DNA of 64,000 bases, from positions 98,203,311 to 98,267,310 of the forward strand of contig CM067082.1 in the NCBI GenBank assembly GCA_034008185.1. The letters run 5' to 3'. How positions within the stretch are numbered: the first letter of the stretch is position 1; each line of letters begins with the position of its first letter. Positions 1 through 12,321 of the stretch are shown piece by piece. The notes under the pieces were generated by a model, which was given only the letters and a program-made list of their open reading frames with translations, made no database searches and was not told where the DNA came from. The position numbers were made by a program, and so were the translations under genes. The DNA is from Gorsachius magnificus. Taxonomy: Eukaryota > Chordata > Aves > Pelecaniformes > Ardeidae.

Positions 1-3000
1 TAAACTTGAATAGTAGAGGGAAAGGGAGATGATTTTCTGAGACTTATTAAACCCGACACTTTATGGCATGTATCAAGCCTGTGCAGAATGGTGTTTCACA
101 CAGTAAAAATGAGAATCTTGATCTTCCTAAAAAGTTGTGTGGAAAATTATTTTATATTTTTATTCCCAATTCCCAAAATTAAAACCAAACAAAAAAAAAA
201 CCCAAAACACGAAAAAAACCCAAACCAGCATTTACATTATTATTTCAGAATACAGGCAATGATTTAACTAGGAACTTAAAGTCTATACTTATAAGCAAAA
301 AAGGAAACATGCTGAAGTTAACATATGTATTAATGTGCAAAGTTTTCTGTTGCCAAACATTTGCAGAATAGCAGCCAAACACCACTGGTCTGAATCAGGC
401 CTATTGTTAAATTAGTAAGTTTTTATGTTCCACCAGCTTTCTTAGAAAAAAACAGTAATCTCTGAATTATCTTGAGAAAAGCAAAAAATTCTTGTCAGTG
501 GAAAGAAGACTTACAGATTTTATTTAGATAAATATTCACAGGAACTCTTCCACAGACAGCAGAAGAAAATGTCTTACTTCCTGTCTTTGGAAGGAAGAAC
601 ATAAAAGGAAATGCTTTTAATCTCAGCTTTAGGGGAAAGCAATGGTAATTCTCTCCCATTTCTTCTAGCACCTCTCAATGCAGCTCATTTTAGACAAGGT
701 GAACAGACTACAGAGATGAGAAAGAAGAAGCTTTAGCACTATTTTTTTTTGCAGGAGAGGCCCCAAGAGAATTGCCTCAGAGAATTATTAACACAGATGG
801 CAGAATGAAGCTGCTAGCAGGAGGGAAACACACGTTGATAGAGAACATGCCTCCAAGATCATTTTTAAGTGATGATGCTCAATACTGAGTCCAAGAAGCC
901 CTCTAATATAGCTCAGCTTCATAAGAATTGGCTCATTTGATGACTGTAGATGCAGAAAATTCTGAGGTAATCATTTTATGAAGGAGAACATTCCAGGGAG
1001 TCACACATTTTCAGCATCACCAAAGGCTTCACTCCAAATGTAAGCTTTTAATCAACTTTCAGCAATGCACTTTGGAAACCATGTGGTTCCAGTAATATTC
1101 ATCCAGATCCCAGAAGATTTTTTTTGCCCAGCGGATCTGGCTTCTTCCTTTTAAAGACATTTGCTCTTTACCTTGGCATTGCCTAGGGCATCCAAAACAA
1201 AACTGGATCACTGTCTGTTTGCACCATATTTAGACTATGTTAATCCTGTGCTTTTCAGTTTCCTGCAGCATTCAGAGAACTCTCTTATAATCTCCATTTG
1301 ATTAATTTCTAGAGTTCTGGGGTGTGGGAAGGGGCTTTTCCATGAAGATGACATGCAGCCAGAGTCAGGATTTAAGATGGTAGATCTGTCAGAGGCTTAG
1401 CTGATAGATCAGGCTCACTATCTCAGGCTTGACCCAGTCATCACGTTTGGTATCTGGAGTCTCCAATTTCCTTGCTATTCTATTGAAATCTGACCTCTCT
1501 TGTTCTCTTCCTCTGGCACATGTCAAGTGTGGCTGTTGTTTCTTATGGTTTGATTTTAAGTATTCTGTCGCTGCACTATGTCAGGACATGAAGACGGGAT
1601 GTTTTATGGATTCTATTTTACTAAAGTTATATTGCATGATTACCAGTGGTTGACCAGAGCTGGACTGCATGTCCCTGTCCGTTCCTCGTGCCTATACTGA
1701 TAAGAATCTCAGGGCTTCTCTCAGTTAGCATCAGTTCATCTGGCATTCGTATGTGTGGCTCCTACTGCAAAAAGCAAAAAGGAATAAGTACTTTGGGATT
1801 TCAACCTGTCAACAGTGAATAACGAGAAAGGAAAGGCAGAATTTAGCCTCAGATCATTGATTAACACACAGGGAAGTTAAATTTTATGATATTAAACATA
1901 GCAAACATTCACTCCACTGGGGAAAAATAATGTAGCACTTGTCTTCCACATACAGCAATTACAGATGACAGGAATCTTCATTCTGTATCATATGAAAGGA
2001 CAGATTTAGCCTGTGTGTATAACAAACCACAAATGAGTAATGAAGGTCTTCATTTGTAAATGGATGAAATCACATTTCCTATTTATAGCTATACAAAGAA
2101 AAATAAGGGAACTAAGTTCTGCTCATAGTGATGACGCTCTACATTTAAAAGTGCAACAGAACAGATTTGGCTTCAGTTTATCTTGGTTTTTAATAACTTA
2201 AGAGCCTGTGCTGCAAAGAATTAATCTTTGTTCTCAATGGTTTTACATACAACAGTCTGGGCAATCGTATGAAAGAATTCCATGACTTTACAACTGAAAC
2301 TAGTATTTTCTTAAGATTAAATTACAGAATAATACCACTACAGCTGTTTTTGCAGCCTGAAAAGCACTTAATAAGAGGTGCTGTATTTCATATTATTCCC
2401 TTTTGCATTCTGAAGACTGCCTTTACATTTCTGAACAATTTATTCTCTAAGTGCTGTCTTAATCCTCTTGAAGCTTAACCATGCACTCAACTTAAAGGGC
2501 AAAAGCATTTCTGTTTGATCCAATGGGGTTACTGCAGTGTTTAAAAACTGGGAACATGCTGAGAAATGGTTATATGAGAAGATTAATTGAAATTATGGAA
2601 ACTGAAAGTAGCCATGTTGAAAGGTTCGGTTAGACCAAGATATTACCTCCAAAAGCAGATGACTAGGGAAAGGTGAGACAACACAAGTAAGCTCCTCAGT
2701 ATAATATCCAAGTTTTCATCTACTGAAGTTCATTTATAGCATGTTTCCCCTTCTCTTTCAAGAGTCCAGACTTCTGCTTTTTTTTTTCATTCCAAGGATA
2801 ATTGTAGATATGAATAATCTGTTTTCACTACAGTTTTTAAGGAATCCATTACTGAAATATATAACAAAAATGACACTACTATTAGCTTTTTATGCTTCTT
2901 TTTCTTAGTTCATTAAAGGCAAACATGAACATATGATTTATAACCAAAGTTTAGTGTCTCTCTGAATCTTCTCTCTCCCAATTTTTTTATTTATTTATAG

Positions 3001-5104
3001 TTATGTTCTTATTTAAACTAAGGAACTGAACTCCCATATTTAAAAAAAGGGTAAGCAGTATCTTTTCCAAGTACTGCATACACTGAACACACAGAACAAT
3101 ATATTTTAATGTGTATAACATGTCATCTATGTATAAAGAAATTCTGCCTCATTCAACAATGATAACTGCGTAAGAGCAGTGATGATAAAAGAACATAATA
3201 TTTCAGGTATCGGAATAGACCACTGACTAGCTGCCTCAGCCTTTCCCTAAACTTTAATAGTCCTTTGATCAAATCTCCTCCTTCACTGTGTCTGATTTTC
3301 TAAAGGTTAGATGAGGTTACAAGTTATTTAAGAACTTACTTTCATAAAAACATTATTTTAGGGGAGTACAGATTATCAGAGATAGAGGATTATATACAAG
3401 ACGATAATGTCAGAAGCATCAAGAAAGTTGGGAAAAAGGTAGGTTTCCTCTGGCATTTTCCAGCACTCCTCCATTAATCATTGGACATGAAGCATTTCCA
3501 TTAGAAAGGAAAACTAAGTGCCTGGACAAGAAAAACAGCTATATCTTGTTGCTTCATTAGAGCAACCATCCTACATGCAGAAAACAAAGTTCAGCCTGTT
3601 GCTGGATGTAAAGCAGCAGCAATATGCTTGGGTTCATATGATCAACCACAAATCTCAGAAGTGATAGAGAATCACCAGGGCTGCAAGTCCTACCTGTGAC
3701 AAAAGGCATAAGTCTGAGGCTTCCAAGCTTAGCAAGAAAGATTTGCAAAGATACAAATGAGACTGGAAGCACTGAACTGCTTGCTTTTCCCTGTTTAAAC
3801 CTTACTTGGGACCTAACTACTCTAAAGACCCTGGATTTCTGAAAGCCTCCATGCCTGCTTGGAGAGCATCCTGCAAAACTATTGGCCTCTACTGTTAGAA
3901 AGTTAGCATTTCAAGAGATATCAAAAGTTTCAAAACCAATATTATTCCAGTCATTTAGAACTTTGCATACAAGTGAGTGGGTATTTAGGCACTGTCAGCC
4001 CTTCTGCCTAAAAAAAAAATAAATATATATGGAGTAAACAACAGTGAATTTTAATCTATTTCACAGATTGTTATGCAAGTTACAATAAAGGTCTTTTTAA
4101 AGAACCAGAAAGCTAGCAGATTTATACAGCAACATATGGTTAGAGCATCACATTTTCTGAGAAAATGAAACGCAAATCTGTGATATAAACTAGCCTAACA
4201 CTAAATGACAAGTCTCCACCTTCTTTGACAAGCAATGCATTCAATTAAACACTGCCTACAAAATCAGCTAGCTAGTTTGTACTGAATGCATGGGAAAATC
4301 TAAGGCAGTCCAAATAGTGAAAAATCTCCAGATATCCAGGTAAATATAAGTGAGCATATGAAACCTAATGGTGATACAGCTTATCTCAAATAACATAGAC
4401 ACCAAGCAAAAGAAAAAACCCAAAAGAGACATGGAAGAAAGCACCTACGAACTAAGGAAAAAAATGATATCTGAGATATTATTGTCTTCCAAAAACTTTC
4501 AGCAAACCCAGATCAATTTTAATCTTGAACATAGGAACTGTGAGAAGCAGTAAAGAGAAAACGTGGCATTTAATACCATGATTCTTAGGAAAAGCTCTGT
4601 TTTTCAAAACATTGCTATGCAATCCTCAGAAAAAGAAAACCTGTACCTATTTTTTATTTTTCTTTTTTTTAAATTAAATTTGAGAGAATTGAAAACCACA
4701 ACATGATGCAAGTCAATCTCTCCTTCAAGTATCTTAAAACAGGAAATGATGTCTTACAATAATTCCAGTGTGTATTTACAGCTTATTAAAAGTTTACAAG
4801 GAACAGCAGAGGGTCATTAGACCATGAAATAACATGTCAGCTTCTTTTAGGAAAATCTATTTCTTAAATCTTTCCTTTTCTACAACATTGTGTAAAATTT
4901 CACTTCAGTGAATTAAGATAGTGAGAAGCCCTGATTGAGATCTTAATAAAGTTAACGGGTCTTTTTTCTTTCAGTCTAATTCTAATACTTTTTATTTGTG
5001 ATGTGATCAGTTAAAGTCTTTCAGGAGTGAAATAGATATTTGCTACTGAAATATCAGGTTCATTCTCCCAGGAAGAAACATTAACTCTTACATGAAAACA
5101 GAAG
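1..5104. other. Unassigned AT-rich non-coding DNA
   Basis: No coding region is supported; the open frames are short (up to about 75 codons), of ordinary AT-rich composition and without recognisable domains. An A/C-rich low-complexity tract lies at about 178-228, and there are short A/T runs near 2986-2999 and 4009-4030. No repeat family is recognised. It could be intron or intergenic. Confidence 0.6.
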
Positions 5105-5169
5105 CACTATGAATTCTTTTCTGTGGCCCATCCTTGGCCACATTCAATTCCATTTGGGCTTTAGCATTC

Positions 5170-5538
5170 CTAGCTTAATTCCTGGATGCTTGGACAATGT
5201 TTCTGTATTTCTTCCAGGTTACCGATCCTTGCCTCCACCTTCTGCATGCTTCCTTTTTGTGTTTGATTGTGGCCAGGAGCAGCTTTTTCATCTGTGCAGG
5301 CCTCCTGGCATTGTTTTGCCTGACTTATATTTGTTGGGATGGAGCTCTGTTGAGCTTGGAGAAGGTGAACTTCGAATATTAACGAGCTTTCTTGGGCCCC
5401 TCTCCCCTCCAGGGCCTTAACCCATAGGTCTCTTCCAAGCAGATCTTTGAAGAGGCCAAAGTCTGCTCTCCTGAAGTCCAAGGTTGTGAGCTTGCTTTTC
5501 CCTCTCCTCTCTGCCCTCAAGATCCTGAACTCCAACAT
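5170..5538 (-). pseudogene. CR1 ORF2 linker remnant between endonuclease and reverse transcriptase
   Basis: A 122-codon open stretch with the typical CR1 ORF2 wording after the endonuclease: MLEFRILRAERRGKSKLTTL, then DFRRADFGLFKDLLGR and LLQAQQSSIPTN. It continues the endonuclease remnant at higher coordinates, whose frame has been shifted (near 5540). It ends at a stop; recognisable homology goes on in another frame to about 5105 (a KAQMELNVAKD-like stretch). No function is expected. Confidence 0.8.
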
Positions 5539-6133
5539 CTCATGGTCACTGCAACCAAGGCTGCCTTTGATCTTAATATGAGCCTGTCCTTGCTGGTGAG
5601 TATGAGATCCAGCAGAACACCCCTCCTCATTGGCTTCTCTATCAATTGGAAGAGGAAGTTATCATCAATACACTCCAGGAACCTCCTGGTTTGTTTATGT
5701 CTTGCTGTGTTGTCCCTCCAGAAGATATCAGAATGGTTGAAGTCCTCTATGAGGACCAGGGTCTGTGAACATCAGGCTGCTCCTATCAGTCTGTAGAGAA
5801 CCTCATCCACTTCCTGGTTAGGTGGCCTGCAGCAGACATCCACTGTAATGTCACCTTTACCTGTCCTCTCCTAACACATAAGCTCTTGGTTGGCTCCTCA
5901 TCTATCCACCAGCAGAGCTCTATGCACTTCCATCTGCTCTCTCATTTAAAGGGTACCCCCTTCCATCTTCACATCCTGCCCTTCCTCAGGAGCCTGTATC
6001 CCCGCTGTATCCTACATGCAAGCACTGTAGGTGACCCCACTTAAGACCCATTTTGTTGGTTTTGTTGATCCCTGCCTGTCAAATTACCCCATGCCCTTAG
6101 CTCAGCCATCCTGTTCATCACTCCTTCACAGGA

Positions 6134-6385
6134 CTACTGGGTACTCTCTCCCTCCTCTCTCCTTATGAGGTCAGCCATCCTATTGGCAAACGTAGCTTTG
6201 CCCTGCTTATTGAGGTGAATCCCACCTCTCCCAAGCAGATGCTGATCTGCAAACAGGGACCAATGGTCAGAGAACCCAAACCCCTGTTGCCAGCACCAGT
6301 TCTGCATCCATTTACTGACCTGTCCTACTGGTGCCCTTCTCCTCGCACTCTTTTCTCTCACTGGCAGGATTGACAAGAATACCAC
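6134..6385 (-). pseudogene. CR1 ORF1 esterase C-terminal remnant
   Basis: An open stretch of 83 codons inside the CR1 fragment. It matches the end of the esterase domain that CR1-like LINEs carry in ORF1, which is thought to act on lipids or esters during retrotransposition. Visible are VFLSILPVREKSARRR, a tryptophan-rich WMQNWCWQQGFGF segment and LLGRGGIHLNKQGKATFANRMADLIRR. In SGNH hydrolases the last block is normally DxxH; here the Asp position reads Gly (codon 6224-6226), so one catalytic residue is lost, and the frame upstream is broken. Family knowledge supports the domain name; loss of activity is inferred. Confidence 0.75.
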
Positions 6386-6834
6386 CTGGGTCCCCTGTGC
6401 CCTTGACTACCATCCCCAGACCTTTGCAATCACTTTGATATTGTCTGGGTTTTCCCTGGCTGTATCATTTGTGCCCCAAAGAGGGAGGAGGTTGTAGTCA
6501 GAGCGCCACACAAGCTTTGGCAGTCCCTCCACAGCATCCCAGATCCTGGGCCCTGCTCAGCCTCTAGATGACTGGTTGGCTCAACAGACGGGTGCCTCTG
6601 TCCCCCGCATCAGGGAGTCACTTGTTACAATGACTCTCTGTTTCTTTCTGGTAGACTTGCATGGTATAGGTGTAGGTGGACCAGTTATTTTGCTTGTAGG
6701 CACATCTGGCTCCCCTTCAACTCTGAGGGCAGTTGAAACTATTTTGCAGTTATAAACCCTTAGGTGGGGCAGGATCCTTCCTCTTGGTCCCAGAAGTGAT
6801 CAGCTTCCATTCTTCCAGAGGTTTTGCCTACTTT

Positions 6835-7076
6835 GATAGTGAGGGTAAACACTGCCTGCTTATCATTATTCAAACCTATTTTAATTGGCAGTAAATTAAA
6901 TTAATTTTCCTCAGATCAAGTCTGTTTTGCCCATGGTGGTACTTGGCAACTGATCTCTGCCTTTAGCTCAACTCAAAAGCTTTTTCACCTATTTTGTCCA
7001 CATGCTCTGTGGAAGAGGGGGAGTGAGAGAGCAGCCAGGTGGGTGTCTGGCAGCCAGTCAGGGTCAAAGCACCACA
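6835..7076 (+). mobile_element. 3' part of an avian ERVL-like LTR
   Basis: The stretch reads as the terminal third of a common bird LTR. It has an AATTAAATTAATTTTCC-like segment, then TCTGTTTTGCCCATGGTGG, TTGGCAACTGATCTCTGCC, a GGGGGAGTGAGAGAGCAGCC block and the terminus GGGTCAAAGCACCACA ending at 7076. The 5' part, with the promoter, is absent; the CR1 fragment lies directly upstream. No clear primer binding site follows, so it is probably a truncated solo LTR. Family assignment is from memory of bird repeats and needs a repeat-library match. Confidence 0.6.
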
Positions 7077-7654
7077 ATGGTACCTGCACAAATTTAATCT
7101 GATAATCTTTCTTTTATTCGCATTACTTCAAAGTCAAAATAAGTGCACACATGGAAGAGGGAAGCTATCAAATTCAGAGCTGTCCCATCAGCACCTAGAT
7201 GTAACTTGCATTTGCAGTTGTTCACTGATGGTATCTTATGTGTAACAAGATGTAAATGCTTTGAACTTCATTTCCACTTCTGGACCAAGTTTGCAAATCC
7301 TGGAACTTCAGGTCTGACAACCAAGTTACTCACAGCAAAATGAAAGGATTTTGTTGTCACCTCAACTCCGTGATTCACCAAATGACATGATTACATTTGT
7401 GGATCTTGAACCACTTCTATAAGTGTTACAATCGCTAAAGATGCAGATGAGTATATGAAGTCAGATTTACAAAATTATCAAAAAAATTGCCTCAGACGGT
7501 ATTCCTCCCTGTGTCTAGCAATGTGAGACTCTCCATTTGAGCTGGCCAGCATTGGCTGTATTGACAGTCACTAGAGAAAACCAGATTTTTTAAAATTGTG
7601 ATACTCCATATCTATTTTTGAGATATTATATACTCAGGTGAGATTACATGCACC

Positions 7655-7900
7655 TTGAACCAAGAGGCACCATTAGGCATAATCACTGGGCATGGGCACT
7701 CTGCAAATGTCAGGCCATCCATTCAATATCTGTTGGCATTTTCAAGCACTATTGCACCTGTTGAGAGGATATTTTCAGTGAAAAATTACATCCTGGCTAA
7801 GACTGAAAGCAGACTGTTGAACTGCAGTGCAAAATCCATGATCAATTTTAAATCACAGTACATTAACTCAAAGATGTGTCTTTATAAATTGAATCTGAAG
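7655..7900 (+). pseudogene. Possible hAT transposase C-terminal (dimerisation) remnant
   Basis: An open stretch without an ATG start (first codon TTG, an in-frame stop just upstream) contains LAFSSTIAPVERIFSVKN followed by TESRLLNCSAKSMINFKSQY, at residues 28-70 of the frame. This resembles the hAT-family dimerisation region, where a short hydrophobic run precedes a (S/P)xERxFS motif, then a basic/RL segment and a helix. The Glu-Arg-x-Phe-Ser core (codons near 7763-7777) is the best part. No DDE catalytic domain, zinc finger or terminal inverted repeats were found, so at most this is the tail of an old DNA transposon or domesticated derivative. A chance match cannot be excluded. Confidence 0.45.
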
Positions 7901-7981
7901 AAGGAGAGATCTCCTCCACACTTAGACACACCCCACACAACTGTAATTTCTATAGGAAGTGGTGGTTACCTCTACAGATAA

Positions 7982-9045
7982 ATGAACTACACCCCATAGA
8001 CCCTGTCAGCTGTAGGATAACCAAAACAAGAAAGAAGTCTGTTATCCTGTGGCTCAGCTTATGCATGAAGCTTACCAGCAGATGCCAGTCTTACACCAGA
8101 GAAATACAGTTACAACAAGCTGGTAACTATTTTGGGTAAGATTTAAAGCAAGATTTTTTTTCAAACTGGTAGATCTGAATGTAAGATAAACCAAATTTTG
8201 AATAATCATTAGCAAAGTATTTGAAATTATTCAAGGATAACTTTGAATGTGTTTTCTTTCTCTATTGCTGTTGGGTCTGAAGCAAAATTTTTATCTAAAA
8301 TAGTTTCTTTTAATGTGCATCACTGAACAGAATTAGGAATTTATGGTTTAAACTCAAGACAATATCTTAGCTTAATCACTGGAAAACACAGAGATTACTA
8401 GTACTCACAAAACAAAATTTGTGCAACAGGATAGCAGATCTGCCTAGGCTTCACAAGGTAATGCTGAAAGTCTCTCAGATCAAGTTCTTCTTGTTTATGC
8501 AAATTGAAAGGCTAAACAGAAGATTAACATGTCTTCTAAAATTTTCAGTTTCCTATTTAAGTTTCATCCCCACGGCTCTTAATCCCTTAAAGCACCATCC
8601 TTATGTGTATCTTTGGCATGCTCTGATTTATAAAGATCTCTGTTTGATACAGCACCAGAAACACTTGATTTATGAATTGTCACAGAAATATACAATCAAT
8701 TTTGCCTTGAAATACATACATAACTTACTGTGTCCACACAAATGAAATGTTATACTTAATTTCTTCCCTTTCAGTGCTGAGAAGAGAGATTAAAATGGTC
8801 CAGACATTTAATTAATGAAAAATCTGAAACAAGTGAAGATAAGGAGCACAAAGTCTCTAATTTACATAATTGATTAAACTGCTAAAAATTAGGACATCAA
8901 ATAAAGCAACTATCTAAGCCATTTAATCTAAGTCAGTTGATCTAGACCTGCTGTATGGTCAGGGAAGAAAGGTAGCTTAACAGAGTGCTTCTGGAAGACT
9001 AAAAGGGATACGTCACTGTGTGCCCAGAGAGACATAGGCATTGTA
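7982..9045. other. Unassigned AT-rich non-coding DNA
   Basis: Nothing recognisable. A 108-codon frame at 8419-8745 shows no known motif and has the composition of translated AT-rich DNA. Confidence 0.5.
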
Positions 9046-10370
9046 GAATCATAGAACAGTTTGGGCTGGAAGGAACTTTCAAAGATCATCTAGTCCAATC
9101 CCCCATGGCCAGGGACATCTTCCACTAGGTCAGGTTGCTCAAAGCCCCATCCAACCTGACCTTGAACACTTCCAATGATAAAGCATCCACAACTTTCTGG
9201 GCAACCTGTTCCAGTGTCTCACCACCCTCATTGTAAAAAAATTCTTCCTTATATCCAATCTAAAGCTACCCTCTTTCAGTTTAAAACCATTGCTCCTTAT
9301 CCTGTCAATACAAGCCTTGGTAAAAAGTCTTTCTCTGCCTTTCTTATAAGCCCTCTTTATATACTGAAAGGTTCTAATAAGGTCTCTGGAGCCTTCTCTT
9401 CTCTGGGCTGAACGACCCCAACTCTCTCACCCTTTCTTCATAGGAGAGGTGTTACAGTCCTTTAATCATTTTTTGGCCCTCCTCTGGATCTGCTCTAGCA
9501 AGTCCATGTCTTTCTTGGGCTGGAGGCCCTAGAACTAGATGCAGTACTCCAGGTGAGGTCTCACGAGAGTGGAGTAGATGGGGAGAATCATCTCCCTCAA
9601 CCTGATGGCCACAATTCTTTTTATGTAGCCCAGGAGATGATTGGCTTTCTGGACTGCAAGTGCACATTGCCAGCTCACATCCAATTTATCATTCACCAGT
9701 ATCCCCAAGTTGCCTTCCACAGGACTGCTCTCAATCCATTCATCCCTCAGACTGTGTTGATATTGAGGCTTTTGCTGATCCATGTACTGGACCTTGCACT
9801 TGGCCTTGTTAAACTTGTTAAACAAGGTCCCTCTGGATGGCATCCCTTCCCTCAAGGATATCAACTGCACCACTCAGCTTGGTGTCATCTGCAAACTTGC
9901 TGAAGGTGCACTCAATACCACTATGTTGTTGATGAAGATATTAGAGTTTGTCCAACCACAGACTCTCGACGGGCATTACTCATTACTGTTTTCCACTTGG
10001 ACATTGAGCCATCGACTGTAACTCTTTGGATGCAGCCATCCAGCCAATTCCTTATCCATCTAACAGTCCATCCATCAAACTCATATCTCCCCAATTTAGC
10101 AGCAAGAATGTTAGGGGGGACTGTATCAAAGGCCTTACAGAAGTCCAGTTAGATGACATCCATAGCACTTTCCTTGTTCACTGATACAGTCACTCCATCA
10201 CAGAAGGCCACTAGATTAGTCAGGTATGGTTTTCCTTTGGTGATGTCATGTTGGCTGTCTTTAATTACCTCCCTGTCATCCATATGTTGTGACATACCTT
10301 TTAGGAGGATCTGTTCCATGATCTATTCCATTATTCTTTCATTGATTACTGAGGAAATCTTGACATCCAG
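9046..10370 (-). mobile_element. Decayed 5'-truncated CR1 LINE
   Basis: The low-coordinate edge is the CR1 3' end in reverse (TAGAATCATAGAACAG, then TTGGGCTGGAAGGAA and TCTAGTCCAATCCCC). Moving up, the minus strand encodes decayed ORF2. The best piece (9873-9535) has FNKAKCKVQY, WIESSPVEGNLGILVNDKLD and LVRPHLEYCI, the usual CR1 wording after the FADD box. The 5' edge near 10370 lies in the reverse transcriptase finger/palm region. Many stops and frameshifts make it an old, inactive copy. Confidence 0.85.
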
Positions 10371-12285
10371 CTTAAGTTAGACATTTGACTTTTAGATGGC
10401 TAGAAATATACAGAATGATTACTATCAAAGTATTCACTTAATGTCACAGGCTACCTGCAACCAAGTGCTGAGCAAGCCACTGAATATAACTGGCTGGTCT
10501 GCCTGGGTTTGAGGCCTAAAGGTGACCTTACACAGCAAGAAACCTTTCCCAATTATGTCCAGAGTGTTCTGAATGCATCTATTTATACTTAGTGTGAGCA
10601 AATCTCCATGAACTAAACCTAATACACGGGGATTCTTTTTTCTTCTGTAGAACAGGGAGGAAATGATAAAAGCTCAAAGAAAGGAAGGTGCTATATGGAG
10701 CAGATTTCTTGTTACAGTTGGGACCCAGTGAGAATGAGGGGCAGTGAGGAAATTGCTGTGCCTTCTGCAGCTCCAGGCCCACCATTGTGTGGTTCCGCTG
10801 CTCACTGCAGCTGAACCAGCTATGGGAGAAACTCAGTGAGAAGCAAGCTCCCAGCTGTGCACATACCTGAGCTACTTTATGTAACTTATATTAGACAGTG
10901 ATACTCCAGTGTAGAGAATGTCTTTATTTGCATTTGAACGGCAAATAGCATCAAACCTGCCTGGAATCTAAAAAAGACTACATATGTATCATTATGCTTT
11001 AAAGAGACTTAGTATAAGTTATATAAATACAGACTTTAGTCAGAGACAGACCAGAGTATAAGAGCAGGATGGGATATAGGAAATTAACAGCATCAAGCTT
11101 TGCTTGCAAAGTCAGATGTTTCTGACTTAGACTCTATATGCAATCAAGGAATACAGAGACAGTTATCTGGGAAACATTATTTTGCACCCAAGCTGGAGTC
11201 AGGCTTTAAAGTGATCTTTGAAGGAGTTTTGCTTTTTTTGATTGAGCATAGAAACCCAGCCCCCTAACTCAGGAACTTTTAAGTTATGTTTCTAAAATGA
11301 AGCAATTTACATTTTCCTTTTGTCACCATCAACTTCACCCACTTAGGTAGATACCCTTGGGAGGAAGTAAGGCAATTTCTAAGTAAATGTGCAAACCAAT
11401 TATTTAAAGGAAGAAATGGATTTATTTTGAATGTGGCTAGAGCAGCCAAGGAATGCTTGACAAAAGCTAGATATCCAGGGGTGGAATTCAACCACAACTC
11501 TGTCAATCTGTGGTCTTGTGAAGCGATTCTTATTCAGGAAAGCACTTTAAAACAATTTCCATGAGTTAAATATGTAGATTACATATCAGCTAAACATGCG
11601 CTGAAACACCTTTGTAATTCTAATACATTTCCTCTCTATTATCCAAAGGTTTCTTTGCTTTATGAACATAAACGTAAATATTTTTATATGGAATAAAATT
11701 TATACAGCTGATGCTGGATCCTGCATCATTAGCGAGTTAATGATAACCTCATTCAGCGTAAAGAACCTAGGACAAAACATGCTGTGTTCTTAACCAGAAG
11801 AGTACTATCACAACCTAATTTTTAAACTATATTGTGCATATTTACTGTGAATTAATTTATCTCCCTGAGGAATTTAGTTTATTTTTTTTCAAAATTGATA
11901 TAGGATAAATAGACATGAGGGGTCTTTTAATTTTTTTTTTTATTTTGGTTTTTCTTGGGTATTTTAATACTGAATATGGGGGGGGGGTGTTAATATTGAA
12001 TATGGGGCTTTTTCATTAATATTGAAAGTTAACCTTTCAGTGATTTAATTTAATCATGGAAAATTTTTTAACCAAGCAATAAAATATGAAGATTACTAGT
12101 GCAAAATGCCCATACAAAAATGTGTGTGGTCATAGCACACTTGGTGAGAACTTATTTGAAAATAACTTGATACAGTTACTGTGGTATTCTGTTAAATTAC
12201 ACACAGAGTGAATGGTATCCATTTCTCTTTCCTCATTAACAAAAGTTATTGTTCAAGTGCCAGTTTCTGCTCAGGGACCTTTTTG

Positions 12286-12321
12286 ATGCTAACTGCATAC
12301 AGAATGCTAACTGCATACAGA
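12286..12321. repeat. 18-bp tandem duplication
   Basis: Two adjacent identical copies of ATGCTAACTGCATACAGA. It looks like a recent replication-slippage duplication; no function is suggested. Confidence 0.85.

Larger units (their letters stand above)
5105..6790 (-). mobile_element. CR1 LINE fragment: ORF1 esterase end plus endonuclease and linker part of ORF2
   Basis: Read on the minus strand this is a decayed CR1 retrotransposon, truncated at both ends. The 5' part (6790 down to about 6134) encodes the C-terminal half of the ORF1 SGNH/GDSL-type esterase. A serine block reads SDSLMRG (Ser codon 6614-6616), a GTND block lies at 6464-6475 and a histidine block GRGGIHL has His at 6215-6217. Stops and frame changes occur between the blocks. 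The 3' part (about 6080 to 5105) encodes ORF2. It contains the end of the endonuclease domain (a DFNHSDIFWRDN-like stretch near 5730) and the linker ahead of the reverse transcriptase (5538-5170, with TLDFRRADFGLF and LEGRGAQES). The element stops before the reverse transcriptase. The first part of the endonuclease appears to be missing. It is non-functional. Confidence 0.85.

Noticed and set aside
5109..5796. Plus-strand frames 5109-5420, 5197-5382 and 5542-5796
   Set aside because: Antisense to the CR1 ORF2 remnants on the minus strand.
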